A stretch of DNA of 32,288 nt from a virus, in the IMG/VR virus record IMGVR_UViG_3300031730_000018, positions 1-32,288 of that record; one strand, given 5' to 3'. The stretch's first letter is position 1. Each line of letters opens with the position of its first letter. Made by a program: the position numbers and the translations under genes. The notes beneath the pieces are model-generated. The model searched no databases and had not been told where the DNA came from. It was given only the letters and a program-made list of their open reading frames with translations. Positions 13,670-21,224 of the stretch are shown one piece after another.

Positions 13670-14689
13670 GTGGCGGATCCGCTCTACTCAATAGGTGATA
13701 CGCGCGTGATCAAGTTCCTCGGTCGGCTGGCGAGACATCCTGCGGTGGGGGTCCCGCTGGCCATGTTGGCGGCGGCTGGCCTACTAGTCCTGCTGCTTGG
13801 GCCGGTTTCCTGGTGGGCCACGCCAGCCAAGCACCTGCAGGGCAAAGACAAGGCCGATGTCCGTAACGCCACACGGCAGATCGTTCTCGCCGCTGTAGGC
13901 GGCATGGTCCTTCTCACCGGTGCCGCGTTCACCGCACGAACCTTCTTCTTGACGCGTCGTGGACAGTTCACCGACCGCTACACAAAGGCAATCGGCCAGA
14001 TCGCGTCGGACAAACTCACCGAACGCCTCGGCGGCATCTACGCACTCGAACACCTGATGATCGAGTCCGAACGCGACCACAACACTGTAGTAGAGGTTCT
14101 CGCGGCGTTTATTCGCGAGAACGCCGAGTCAAACTCGGTCCACGGCGGGCCACCGACTCCTTCGACAGACATCCAGGCCGCTTTGACAGTGCTGGGTCGA
14201 CGCCCGGATCGTCCTGAGGCGAACTACCTAGACCTGCGCAACGCTGACCTCCGCGGCGCAAACCTGCAGGACGCCAGACTTGAAGGGGCAATCCTCAGAA
14301 GGGCCCAACTTCAGGATGCTGACATGACACTCGCCAGGTTGCAACATTCTGATATGAGACACGCTCAGCTACAGAAAGCCCGAATGGGGTACGCGGTGCT
14401 GCGGCGTGCGGATTTGACGCACGCCAACCTGGACGGTGCAATCCTGAGCAATACCTGGCTCCAAGGCACAAACTTGAACGAGACAAATGGGCTAGTGCTC
14501 GCTCAGCTGTCACAGTCATCAATCGACACACATACATATCTAGACCCGAGGCTTCTAGCGAAGCTGCGCGATGAGATATCCAGCGTTCACGACCTGGACG
14601 GCGTGGACCGCGTGCTCCTACGCAAAATCCGTGGGACACCACTGGATCGCCGTGATGAAGGGCCGCCGGAGTCAAGCTTGACTCCGTGA
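13670..14689 (+). CDS. Membrane-anchored pentapeptide-repeat protein 1
   Basis: A 339-residue protein with two transmembrane helices (about 26-48 and 70-93). Next comes a conserved juxtamembrane module (TDRYTKAIGQIASDKLTERLGGIYALEHLM and on to IQAALTVLGRRP, about 100-185). Nine or so pentapeptide repeats of the A(D/N)LxxA type (about 190-265) follow. The repeats fold as a right-handed square helix that mimics DNA in some families or binds partners. The anchor-plus-module form is widespread in actinomycetes with no settled role. GTG 13670 follows GAGGG. It sits between early and late regions with a paralogue next to it, as cargo genes do. Its repeats are more degenerate than those of the second copy. 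Confidence 0.85.
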   Translation: MADPLYSIGDTRVIKFLGRLARHPAVGVPLAMLAAAGLLVLLLGPVSWWATPAKHLQGKDKADVRNATRQIVLAAVGGMVLLTGAAFTARTFFLTRRGQFTDRYTKAIGQIASDKLTERLGGIYALEHLMIESERDHNTVVEVLAAFIRENAESNSVHGGPPTPSTDIQAALTVLGRRPDRPEANYLDLRNADLRGANLQDARLEGAILRRAQLQDADMTLARLQHSDMRHAQLQKARMGYAVLRRADLTHANLDGAILSNTWLQGTNLNETNGLVLAQLSQSSIDTHTYLDPRLLAKLRDEISSVHDLDGVDRVLLRKIRGTPLDRRDEGPPESSLTP

Positions 14690-14742
14690 CGATCTTTGTT
14701 CACGCTCGGTCCTGCCAGATTCTGCCCGCAGCCTGGTTGAGC
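14688..14742. repeat. 55-bp repeat, copy 1 (after pentapeptide gene 1)
   Basis: This segment, beginning GACGATCTTTGTTCAC and ending GGTTGAGC, matches 15844-15898 at 49 of 55 positions by eye. It overlaps the stop region of the first pentapeptide gene. The terminator hairpin that follows the second copy is degenerate here. The 14743-14855 gap after it shows no gene. Confidence 0.75.
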
Positions 14743-14855
14743 CTCACCGCTCCCGAACTGGTCCCCGTCTCGACGCTCGCCCGCACGGAGCCAGCGCTAC
14801 CCGACATCGGGACCGGGGCCTTGGTCTGGGTTGCGGCAGTCGTGTCCAATGAGCC

Positions 14856-15809
14856 ATGTCGAGTATCCGGAATCGCTACCGGGCCGCCCGTGCCGCATGG
14901 ACCACCGCCGGACACCCGCCAGCTCGGCCCCGGCCCGCAAGATCAGACTCCCGTGGCAGCCGGCGGCTACGCCCTCGCGCGAAGGCATCGGCTCCCGACC
15001 GGTGGCAGCGCGGCACCGCCATCGGCGGTTTTGTCTCGGTGCTGCTCGTCGCGGTCGGGCTGGTCCTGACGAACGACTTCAACCGGGACCAGTACCGCCT
15101 TCAGCAGGACAGCAATGAGGAGCAGCAGGAACTCACGCTGAACGGGCAGCGGGCCGACCGGTTCGTCAAGGCAATCGACCAGCTCGGCCAGGAAGGCAAC
15201 GACAAGCTGGGCATCCGGCTCGGCGGCATCTACGCCCTGGAAACGCTCATGCGCGATTCCAACAGCGATGAGAACACTATCATCGAGGTGTTGTGCGCGT
15301 TCATACGCACCCACGCAATCGATCCGGATATCCCCTTCACCCGCAAGGCGGTTCCCGTATCCCCGCTTGATGTCCGCGCCGCCCTGACTGTCCTCGGCCG
15401 TCGGCGCGAACCAGACCATCACACACGACTCGACCTCAGCAACACCCTGCTCGGTCTCGACCGTATAGACCTAAAAGGCGCGAATCTGCACGACGCGCAA
15501 CTGGTCGACGCAGACCTTCGCGGTGCCACGCTGGTCAACGCGGACCTGAGCGACACCACCCTGTCCAGCGCGGACCTGCGCGGCGCGGACCTGACCGACG
15601 CGGACCTGACCAACGCAGTACTTTTCCAAGCGGACCTGCGCGGCGCGCAACTGACCGGCGCGCACTTGAACGGCGCGAATCTGACCAGCGCGTACCTGCA
15701 TGATGCAGACCTGAGGTGTACAACGATGGATCGCTTAACGAAGTTGCCACTAGGGGTAGCGCGCTCAGACCCAGAGACCCTTAAAAGCCCGGAGTGCCAG
15801 CAGCCGTAG
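14856..15809 (+). CDS. Membrane-anchored pentapeptide-repeat protein 2
   Basis: A 317-residue paralogue of the gene before it. A basic N-terminus and one transmembrane helix (about 54-72) lead into the same juxtamembrane module (ADRFVKAIDQLG, LGIRLGGIYALETLM, VRAALTVLGRRR). Some 13 regular pentapeptide repeats follow (about 193-290; for example ADLRGADLTDADLTNA). It has one helix where the neighbour has two. ATG 14856 has a weak ribosome site, so the start is less sure. It is followed by a strong terminator. A duplicated origin for the two genes is supported by their shared 3' flank. Likely a lysogenic-conversion gene; the function is unknown. Confidence 0.85.
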   Translation: MSSIRNRYRAARAAWTTAGHPPARPRPARSDSRGSRRLRPRAKASAPDRWQRGTAIGGFVSVLLVAVGLVLTNDFNRDQYRLQQDSNEEQQELTLNGQRADRFVKAIDQLGQEGNDKLGIRLGGIYALETLMRDSNSDENTIIEVLCAFIRTHAIDPDIPFTRKAVPVSPLDVRAALTVLGRRREPDHHTRLDLSNTLLGLDRIDLKGANLHDAQLVDADLRGATLVNADLSDTTLSSADLRGADLTDADLTNAVLFQADLRGAQLTGAHLNGANLTSAYLHDADLRCTTMDRLTKLPLGVARSDPETLKSPECQQP

Positions 15810-15843
15810 GAGGCTAGGCGGCCAGACGGCAACTTGACGCCGA

Positions 15844-15898
15844 GACGATCATTGTTCACACTCGGTCGTGGCAGATTCTGCCCACAGCCCGGTTGAGC
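15844..15898. repeat. 55-bp repeat, copy 2 (after pentapeptide gene 2)
   Basis: Matches 14688-14742 at 49 of 55 positions. The last bases form the left arm of the terminator at 15885-15915. The copies are in the same orientation, 1156 bp apart, one gene unit. Confidence 0.75.
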
Positions 15899-15915
15899 GG
15901 TTCGCTCCCGGGCTG
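15885..15915 (+). terminator. Strong hairpin terminator after pentapeptide gene 2
   Basis: CAGCCCGG pairs with CCGGGCTG, and inside it GAGCG pairs with CGCTC around a 3-base loop, with two bulged T. There is no T tract. It stands 76 bp after the stop codon of the second pentapeptide gene. Confidence 0.7.
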
Positions 15916-16038
15916 TCGCCGTCTCCGGGGGGAAGTCGGAGCGCGGGAAGCTGATCCGGGCGGGCTACAGTCGCAGGACCGTGGCCTACCCGGATCGGGC
16001 ATGGAGAGGGCGAGAGAGCGCTCTCACAGCTGGGCCAA

Positions 16039-16061
16039 CACCGGGCCCTCGCGGGCCGGTG
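16039..16061 (-). terminator. Hairpin after the 85-aa minus-strand gene
   Basis: CACCGG-G-CCC pairs with GGGCCGGTG around TCGC, nine pairs with one bulged base, directly after the stop codon at 16063-16065. A 12-bp palindrome GAGAGCGCTCTC lies further on at 16014-16025. Confidence 0.55.
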
Positions 16062-16062
16062 G

Positions 16063-16320
16063 TCAGCTCCAGCGGATCAGGTGCCGGGCTTCCCCGCCGA
16101 TAACCGGGGCCAGGTCCTCGTCCTCGGGTGTGACCCGGTGCCTGAAGGCCGCAGGCTCGGCCCGGAAGTCGTCCTCCTCGATCAGCTCGGCGATGGCCTC
16201 TGCCAGCTCTTCCTTGGTGAGGCTGGCCGGCTGGGCGATCTCGCTGATCGGCACCCACTGGCCGAACCGGCCGTTGTACGCCTCGACGATCTCGGTGATG
16301 ACTGCTCCTGTGCTGCGCAT
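16063..16320 (-). CDS. Small acidic protein, divergent from HTH gene
   Basis: An 85-residue protein from ATG 16320, with GGGAGG six bases upstream; a longer frame to 16431 lacks this and runs through the operators. It reads as a small winged-helix-like or helical fold (ITEIVEAYNGRFGQWVPISE, then KEELAEAIAELIEEDDFRAEP) with a clearly acidic middle. The pattern hints at a degenerate DNA-binding wing, but I do not recognise the family. It faces the 81-aa HTH gene across an operator array, so the two probably form one regulatory circuit. Confidence 0.65.
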   Translation of the reverse strand: MRSTGAVITEIVEAYNGRFGQWVPISEIAQPASLTKEELAEAIAELIEEDDFRAEPAAFRHRVTPEDEDLAPVIGGEARHLIRWS

Positions 16321-16334
16321 CTCTGGCCTCCCTT

Positions 16335-16453
16335 GCTTGTTCCCTGCTGATGGAACAAGCATATGCCTAACGTAAGGCCTAACGCAAGGCCCAACGTCGG
16401 GCAATGTTCCCGGGCCGCACGCCTTGCGCATGGCCTCACGTTAGGCCTAGACT
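16335..16453. promoter_or_regulatory. Divergent promoters under a 12-bp-spaced operator array
   Basis: Five 14-bp near-palindromes, GCCT-AACG-type, start at 16365, 16377, 16389, 16421 and 16433, spaced 12 bp within clusters of three and two. A perfect inverted repeat GCTTGTTCC/GGAACAAGC with 8-bp loop lies at 16335-16360. A rightward promoter fits TTGCGC (16424-16429), 18 bp, TAGACT (16448-16453), seven bases before the ATG at 16460, so that mRNA is probably leaderless. A leftward one fits TTGCGT (16387-16382), 18 bp, TATGCT (16363-16358). Both -35 boxes lie inside array units. Confidence 0.75.
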
Positions 16454-16459
16454 GAGTGC

Positions 16460-16705
16460 ATGAGCGCACACGACACCAGCAAGCTGCAGGACCTCGGCCG
16501 CCGCCGCCAGCGCCTGGAGGCGCAGCTCTCCGAGGTCGACGCAGCCCTGGACGCAGAGATCGCCGCAGCCGCAGCCGCCAACGTCCCCCAGGTCGACATC
16601 ATCAGCTGGACCGGCCTGTCCAGGGAGAGCGTGCGCCGCAAGAGCATGGACGAAGCCGGCCGCGCAGCACTGCGCGAGGCACGAAAGGCCAAGAAGGTTT
16701 CTTAA
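16460..16705 (+). CDS. Small coiled-coil/HTH regulator
   Basis: An 81-residue protein. The first about 40 residues form a coiled coil (LQDLGRRRQRLEAQLSEV). The second half has an HTH-like stretch (VPQVDIISWTGLSRESVRRKS) and a basic tail. This is the plan of small actinomycete DNA-binding proteins that dimerise through an N-terminal helix. It is likely the ligand of the adjacent operator array and autoregulates; that is inference. There is no ribosome site, but a -10 box seven bases upstream implies a leaderless transcript. It sits just before the terminase genes, so late-gene control is possible. Confidence 0.7.
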   Translation: MSAHDTSKLQDLGRRRQRLEAQLSEVDAALDAEIAAAAAANVPQVDIISWTGLSRESVRRKSMDEAGRAALREARKAKKVS

Positions 16706-16779
16706 CTAAACCGGGTCGCAAGGCGGCGCCGGCAGCGGGACCGGCAAGGCCGGCGCGCGCGAGCAGCCGGCGGTGACAG

Positions 16780-17295
16780 ATGGCAGGAGGACACGCACCC
16801 GTCACCGACGAAGACCGCCGCCGCGTCGCCGAGCTCCACGCCCAGGGCCTCAGTCGCAACGCCATCGCCACCCAGCTCGGCCGCTCCGGCCGCACGATCT
16901 CGCGGATCTGCGCCGAGCACCAGCCACCGCTGACGTTCGAGCGCACCCGTACCGCGGCCGCCACCGCCGCGAAAAAGGCGGACGGTGCCGCGCGCCGCGC
17001 CGCGCTCCAGCTGGACGCGCTGGAGAACGCCGGCCGGCTGATGGGTCAGATGTTCGCCCCCAGCGTCGTCTACAACTTCGGTGGCAAGGAGAACGACTAC
17101 AACGAGCGCTCGGTGGATGAGCCGCCGTTCCGCGACAAGCGGGACATCGCTACCGCGATCAAGGCCCTGGCCGACACCGCGCTGAAGCTGGCCGAGTACG
17201 ACAAGGCGACCGGGCACGAGGACGAGAAGGGCATGCTGGGCGCCCTGTTCGACCAGCTCCGCGAGGCCCGTGACGGCCGCAAGGACGGCACGTGA
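16780..17295 (+). CDS. terS: Terminase small subunit
   Basis: A 171-residue protein with an N-terminal homeodomain-like HTH (about 8-46; VAELHAQGLSRNAIATQLGRSGRTISRI) and a helical C-terminal part for oligomerisation. Small terminases bind the phage packaging site and hand the DNA to the motor. The next gene begins within its stop codon and is the large terminase, which supports the call. The downstream order portal, MuF, scaffold and capsid is the usual late cassette. Confidence 0.85.
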   Translation: MAGGHAPVTDEDRRRVAELHAQGLSRNAIATQLGRSGRTISRICAEHQPPLTFERTRTAAATAAKKADGAARRAALQLDALENAGRLMGQMFAPSVVYNFGGKENDYNERSVDEPPFRDKRDIATAIKALADTALKLAEYDKATGHEDEKGMLGALFDQLREARDGRKDGT

Positions 17296-18559
17296 GCGGC
17301 CTCAGGGGCCTGGCGATGTCCGAGAAGCAGATCGACTTCGCGCTCGACTCCGACGCGTTCGTCAACCTCGCCGAGGGCGCCGTCCGGTCGGGCAAGACGA
17401 TCTCTGGCCTGCTCCGGTACGCCCAGTACATTGCCAACGAGGCACCGAAGAGCGGCGATCTGGTCGTGTGCGCGAAGACGTACGACACCGCGGTCCGGAA
17501 CATCTTCACCCGCTCCGGGACGCCGCGGTGTTCGGGCCGCTGGCCAAGGCAACCTCGTACACACGTGGCGCGCCGACAGCGATGATCCTCGGCCAGCAGG
17601 TCGACGTGATCACGTTCAACGACGAGCGCGCCGAGGGCCGCCTGCGCGGCATGACCTCGCGGGGCGCGTACGTGGACGAGTGGTCGCTGATGCCGCGCAC
17701 GTTCCACGAGCAGCTCCTCGGCCGGCACTCGGTGGACGGCAGCCAGATCTTCGGGAACACCAACCCGGACAACCCCCGGCACTGGCTCAAGACCGAGGGC
17801 ATCGACCAGGCCCAGCCCGGCGGCCGGCTGGCCGGCGACTGGAAGGTCTGGCACTTCGGCCTGGACGACAACCCCGGCCTGTCCGAGCGGGTCAAGGAGC
17901 GCTACCGCCGCCAGTACACCGGCCTCTATTACCGGCGGAACATCCTCGGCGAGTGGTGCGTGGCCGAGGGCACCGTGTACGAGTCGTGGGACCCGGCCCG
18001 GCACGTGGTCAAGACCCTGCCCGGCATCGTCCGCTGGGTCTCCCTCGGCGTGGATTACGGCACGACCAACCCGTTCGCTGGCCTGCTGCTGGGTGTCGGT
18101 GTCGACGGCCGGATGTACCTGGCGCGCGAGTGGCGCTGGGACAGCAAGAAGCAGCAGCGGTCGCTGACCGACGCCGCGTACTCGGCCCGGCTGAGGGCCT
18201 GGCTCGACCAGCTGGGCGTCCGCCCGGACTGGGTCTGCGTCGACCCCAGCGCGGCCAGCTTCACCACGCAGCTGTTCCAGGACGGGCTGATCCCCACCCC
18301 GGCCGACAACAGCGTCCTGGACGGCATCCGGCTCGTGGCGTCGCTGCTCGCCGAGGGCCTGCTGTACGTGCACGAGTCCTGCGCCGGCTGGATCGAGGAG
18401 ATCCCCGGCTACGTCTGGGACGAGAAAGCCGCCTTGCTCGGAGAGGACAAGCCCGTCAAGGTCGGCGACCACAGCCTGGACGCCGGCCGGTACGCGATCA
18501 AAACCCCCGAGATGCTGTGGCGGCCACTCGTACGTGGCGCCTTGGACCTGGCAGCTTGA
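17292..18559 (+). pseudogene. terL: Terminase large subunit with one frameshift
   Basis: The packaging ATPase/nuclease, about 422 residues if restored. The first part reads from GTG 17292 with Walker A GAVRSGKT. The rest reads in the -1 frame: FGPLAKATSYTRGAP, Walker B AYVDEWSLMP, then nuclease-domain LGVDYGTTNPF, CVDPSAAS and HSLDAGRYA. The frames must join near 17511, where TTCACCCG is followed by CTCCGGGAC; one base seems lost there. The N-frame alone stops at 17585 after nonsense sequence. No -1 slippery heptamer is present. Either the prophage cannot package DNA or the assembly has a one-base error. Its stop abuts the stop of the reverse-strand gene that follows. Confidence 0.88.
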
Positions 18560-19138
18560 CTACGCCTTGGTGTCCGAGATCCGAGACGGTTGTTCGCCTA
18601 GGCCTGGTCGCACCTTCCACCGGATGCCGTACACGTCGGTGAAGCAAACCCTGACCTCGAAGAGATCTGGCAGCTCTAGCTGCGATGCATGTTCGGGCCA
18701 CGGTATTGCGACCAGGGGGAATTTCCAGTCGAGTGTCCTCACAGAGTTGGCTTCTATCACTGGCACCGGATCTGGACCGCCGTTGTAGCTGACAAGCTCA
18801 TGGCCGGTATCGCGATGCTTCATCACGGCGACGATGTGGGTGATCGGGTACTGCCCATAATTTCCCATAGTGACCTTGTAGAAGTTGATCTGTTGGTCAC
18901 GGAAGCCGCCACACTCGGCGCTGTGTAGGACCACCGTGCGTGCCTGAAGATCCTGTGTCTTCCGCTCAGCGTCATCGACGCGCGTGACGTCTTGGCGTCT
19001 CCGGTCGGACTCACGCCTCAGCGCGACGAGAGCGTAGGCCAGGGTGCCGGCCGTACCCAGGCCTCCGACCCAAGTGCCCCACGCCTCGACCCAGTCGGCT
19101 TCAAGCGCCAGCCCTGCGATATGCCACGTCGATGCCAT
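18560..19138 (-). CDS. Membrane moron between terminase and portal
   Basis: A 192-residue protein on the opposite strand to all late genes. One transmembrane helix (about 20-40; VGGLGTAGTLAYALVAL) is followed by a basic coiled-coil stretch (RRESDRRRQD) and then a beta-rich soluble domain. This N-terminal layout is frequent in actinomycete proteins of unknown function. Its start ATG 19138 lacks a ribosome site, but TAACCT eight bases upstream could be a leaderless -10. Lower GC than its neighbours and the reversed position suggest an acquired gene expressed in the lysogen. The longer frame to 19567 is a shadow of the 19184 gene. Confidence 0.72.
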   Translation of the reverse strand: MASTWHIAGLALEADWVEAWGTWVGGLGTAGTLAYALVALRRESDRRRQDVTRVDDAERKTQDLQARTVVLHSAECGGFRDQQINFYKVTMGNYGQYPITHIVAVMKHRDTGHELVSYNGGPDPVPVIEANSVRTLDWKFPLVAIPWPEHASQLELPDLFEVRVCFTDVYGIRWKVRPGLGEQPSRISDTKA

Positions 19139-19183
19139 CCCATCCGAGGTTAGGCGCAGCCGACCATTGCAGGAGGACGAACC

Positions 19184-19471
19184 GTGCGCCCAACCCAGAT
19201 TCCTGACGCCGAGCTGTGGCCCGGAGCCGTCCGCGTCGTTCTCGGCGCACCCGGTGGTGATCTCACCGGCGACGGCAGCAGCGTCGACCAGGCCTCCGCC
19301 GTCGAGATCCTCGTCGACCGCGGCCAGGACACCGGCGCCCCGCGTTGCTGCGTTCGGTTCGAGCTGGAGCCCGGCGACCTGGAGAAGCTCACCGCTGGCG
19401 GCAACGTGTGGCTCAGCGTGTACGGCCCGCTGCCGGTGTTCTGCATGGACGTCAAGGCGCCCGGCGAGTAA
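19184..19471 (+). CDS. Small late-region hypothetical protein
   Basis: A 95-residue protein from GTG 19184, with AGGAGG nine bases upstream. It is beta-rich (AVRVVLGAP, CVRFELEPGDLEKLTAGGNVWLSVYG). I have seen proteins of this kind beside terminase and portal in actinomycete phages, with no known function. It is followed by a run of hairpins (19512-19577) before the portal gene. Confidence 0.72.
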   Translation: MRPTQIPDAELWPGAVRVVLGAPGGDLTGDGSSVDQASAVEILVDRGQDTGAPRCCVRFELEPGDLEKLTAGGNVWLSVYGPLPVFCMDVKAPGE

Positions 19472-19511
19472 TCCCGCAGCGTCCGGCGCGGTCCGAGGCG
19501 GGCAAAAGAAA

Positions 19512-19577
19512 ACCCGGCTCCGCGAGGGAAACCGGGTGGTGTATCCACCCAGTCTAGCAGGCCGCATACGCCCTGCT
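19512..19577 (+). promoter_or_regulatory. Structured leader with mutually exclusive hairpins before portal
   Basis: ACCCGG (19512-19517) pairs with CCGGGT (19532-19537). GGGTGG (19534-19539) pairs with CCACCC (19545-19550). The two stems share GGGT, so they cannot form together. AGCAGG (19556-19561) pairs with CCTGCT (19572-19577). The region could be a terminator, an attenuator or a processing site that sets portal expression. Confidence 0.5.
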
Positions 19578-19610
19578 CACAGTCCGTTCCGTTGACCCGA
19601 AGGAGGCCTG

Positions 19611-21221
19611 GTGCCGATCCCCACCGACGGCGCCTGGCCGCCCCCGGCCCTCGCCCCCGCCTACCAGTCGTACCGCGATTGGGACGCCTGGTACGACGGC
19701 TCACCGGCCAAGCTCCGCAAGGTCTACTCCAACCGCGACGCCGCCGGCCGCAGTCTGCCGCCGTCGCAGCGGACCCGCTCCGGGCAGTACGCAGGCGGCC
19801 TGTGGGGCACTGTCTCCCGCTGGCTGTGGGGCGCGCCGCCCACCGCCGGCGCCCGGGACGGCCGGCTGCACGTGCCGCTGCCGTCCGACCTGGCCGCGAC
19901 CAGCGCGAACCTGCTGTTCTCCGAGCCTCCGAAGCTCACCCACGAGGACAAGGCCGTGATGAAGCGGCTTGAGCAGCTGGTCGAGAACGGCGTGGCCAAG
20001 ATGCTGCTCCACGCCGCTGAGGCCAACTCGGCGCTTGGCGACGTCTACCTGCGGCCCGTCATCGACGAGGACATCTACACCGACCGGGCCTTCCTGAGCG
20101 CCGTGCACGCCGACGGTGCGATCCCCACCATCCGGTGGGGGAAGCTGATCGAGGTCACGTTCTGGTCGACGCTGCTGGTCGACGGCGACGTCCACGTCCG
20201 GCTGCTTGAGCACCACGACGTGGTCAAGGGTGTCGGCCGGATCCAGTACGCAGTGCACGAGGGCACCTCCCGCGCCCTCGGCCGGGCGGTGCCGCTCAGC
20301 GACTACGCCGCGGCGGCGCACCTCGCCGACCTGATCGACGAGGAAGGCGCCCAGGCGACCGGCCTGGACCGCCTCGACGTCGTCCGGATCCCGAACGCCG
20401 GCCCTCAGCGGCAATGGCGCACCGAGGCCTCGCTGAAGTACCTCGGTCGGTCCGACTTCGACGGCAACGAGCAGCAGTTCGACGCCCTGGACGACGTGTG
20501 GACTGGCTGGATGCGGGACATCCGCCTAGCCCGGTCCCGGATCATCGTGCCGGACTACATGCTCCAGTCCCACGGCCCCGGGCAGGGTGCCAGCTTTGAC
20601 GCGGACCGTGAGGTGTTTGTCGGGATCAATGCCGCCCCGAACCCGACCGGTAACGGTGTCGGTATCACCGCGCAGCAGTTCGAGATCCGCTGGCAGGAGC
20701 ACAAGAGCACTGCGGACGCGATCGTGGAGACCGCGCTCCGGCACGCCGGCCTGTCCGCGCAGACGCTGGGCAATGAGGGCGACGTCGCGATCACCGCAAC
20801 CGAGGTCCAGGCCCGCGAGCGGCAGAGCTTTACCACCCGCGGCAACCGGATCCAGGGCGCCTGGAAGCCCGGCCTGGTCGACGCCATCGAGCTACTCCTC
20901 GCGGTCGAGCGGGCCCAGCTCGGCGGTGACCGGCCGGAGCCGGTGAAGATCAACGTGGAGTTCGGTGACAGCGTCTCTGAAGCGCCGGAGACCACCGCCC
21001 GGACGCTGCAGCTCCTGCACGCCGCTGAGGCTGTCTCCACCGATACCAAGGTTCGGATGGTTCACCCCGACTGGGACGACATCCAGGTCAAGGAGGAGGT
21101 CGCCCGGATCAAGGCCGACCTCAGCAGCGGCGCGACTGCCGATCCGGCGATCACGCTCGGCGGCCTGGCCGGCAACAACCCACCGCCCGCCGATGACTCG
21201 CCGGGAGACTCGGAGGAGTAG
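19611..21221 (+). CDS. Phage portal protein
   Basis: A 536-residue protein at the portal position directly after the terminase region. It has the SPP1/HK97-type plan: N-terminal wing and clip region, a long central alpha/beta body, and the stem/crown helices near GNRIQGAWKPGLVDAIELLL (about 405-430). It forms the dodecameric channel at the capsid vertex for DNA entry and tail docking. GTG 19611 is preceded by AAGGAGG. The C-terminus is a Pro/Asp-rich tail. The MuF-like gene follows three bases after the stop. Confidence 0.9.
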   Translation: MPIPTDGAWPPPALAPAYQSYRDWDAWYDGSPAKLRKVYSNRDAAGRSLPPSQRTRSGQYAGGLWGTVSRWLWGAPPTAGARDGRLHVPLPSDLAATSANLLFSEPPKLTHEDKAVMKRLEQLVENGVAKMLLHAAEANSALGDVYLRPVIDEDIYTDRAFLSAVHADGAIPTIRWGKLIEVTFWSTLLVDGDVHVRLLEHHDVVKGVGRIQYAVHEGTSRALGRAVPLSDYAAAAHLADLIDEEGAQATGLDRLDVVRIPNAGPQRQWRTEASLKYLGRSDFDGNEQQFDALDDVWTGWMRDIRLARSRIIVPDYMLQSHGPGQGASFDADREVFVGINAAPNPTGNGVGITAQQFEIRWQEHKSTADAIVETALRHAGLSAQTLGNEGDVAITATEVQARERQSFTTRGNRIQGAWKPGLVDAIELLLAVERAQLGGDRPEPVKINVEFGDSVSEAPETTARTLQLLHAAEAVSTDTKVRMVHPDWDDIQVKEEVARIKADLSSGATADPAITLGGLAGNNPPPADDSPGDSEE

Positions 21222-21224
21222 CCG

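Noticed and set aside
16365-16446. CRISPR array
   Set aside because: Units are 14-bp near-palindromes only 12 bp apart with no spacers; they fit operators.
17500-17530. Programmed frameshift in the large terminase
   Set aside because: No X-XXY-YYZ heptamer at the junction and no known terminase shift of this kind; a lost base is simpler.
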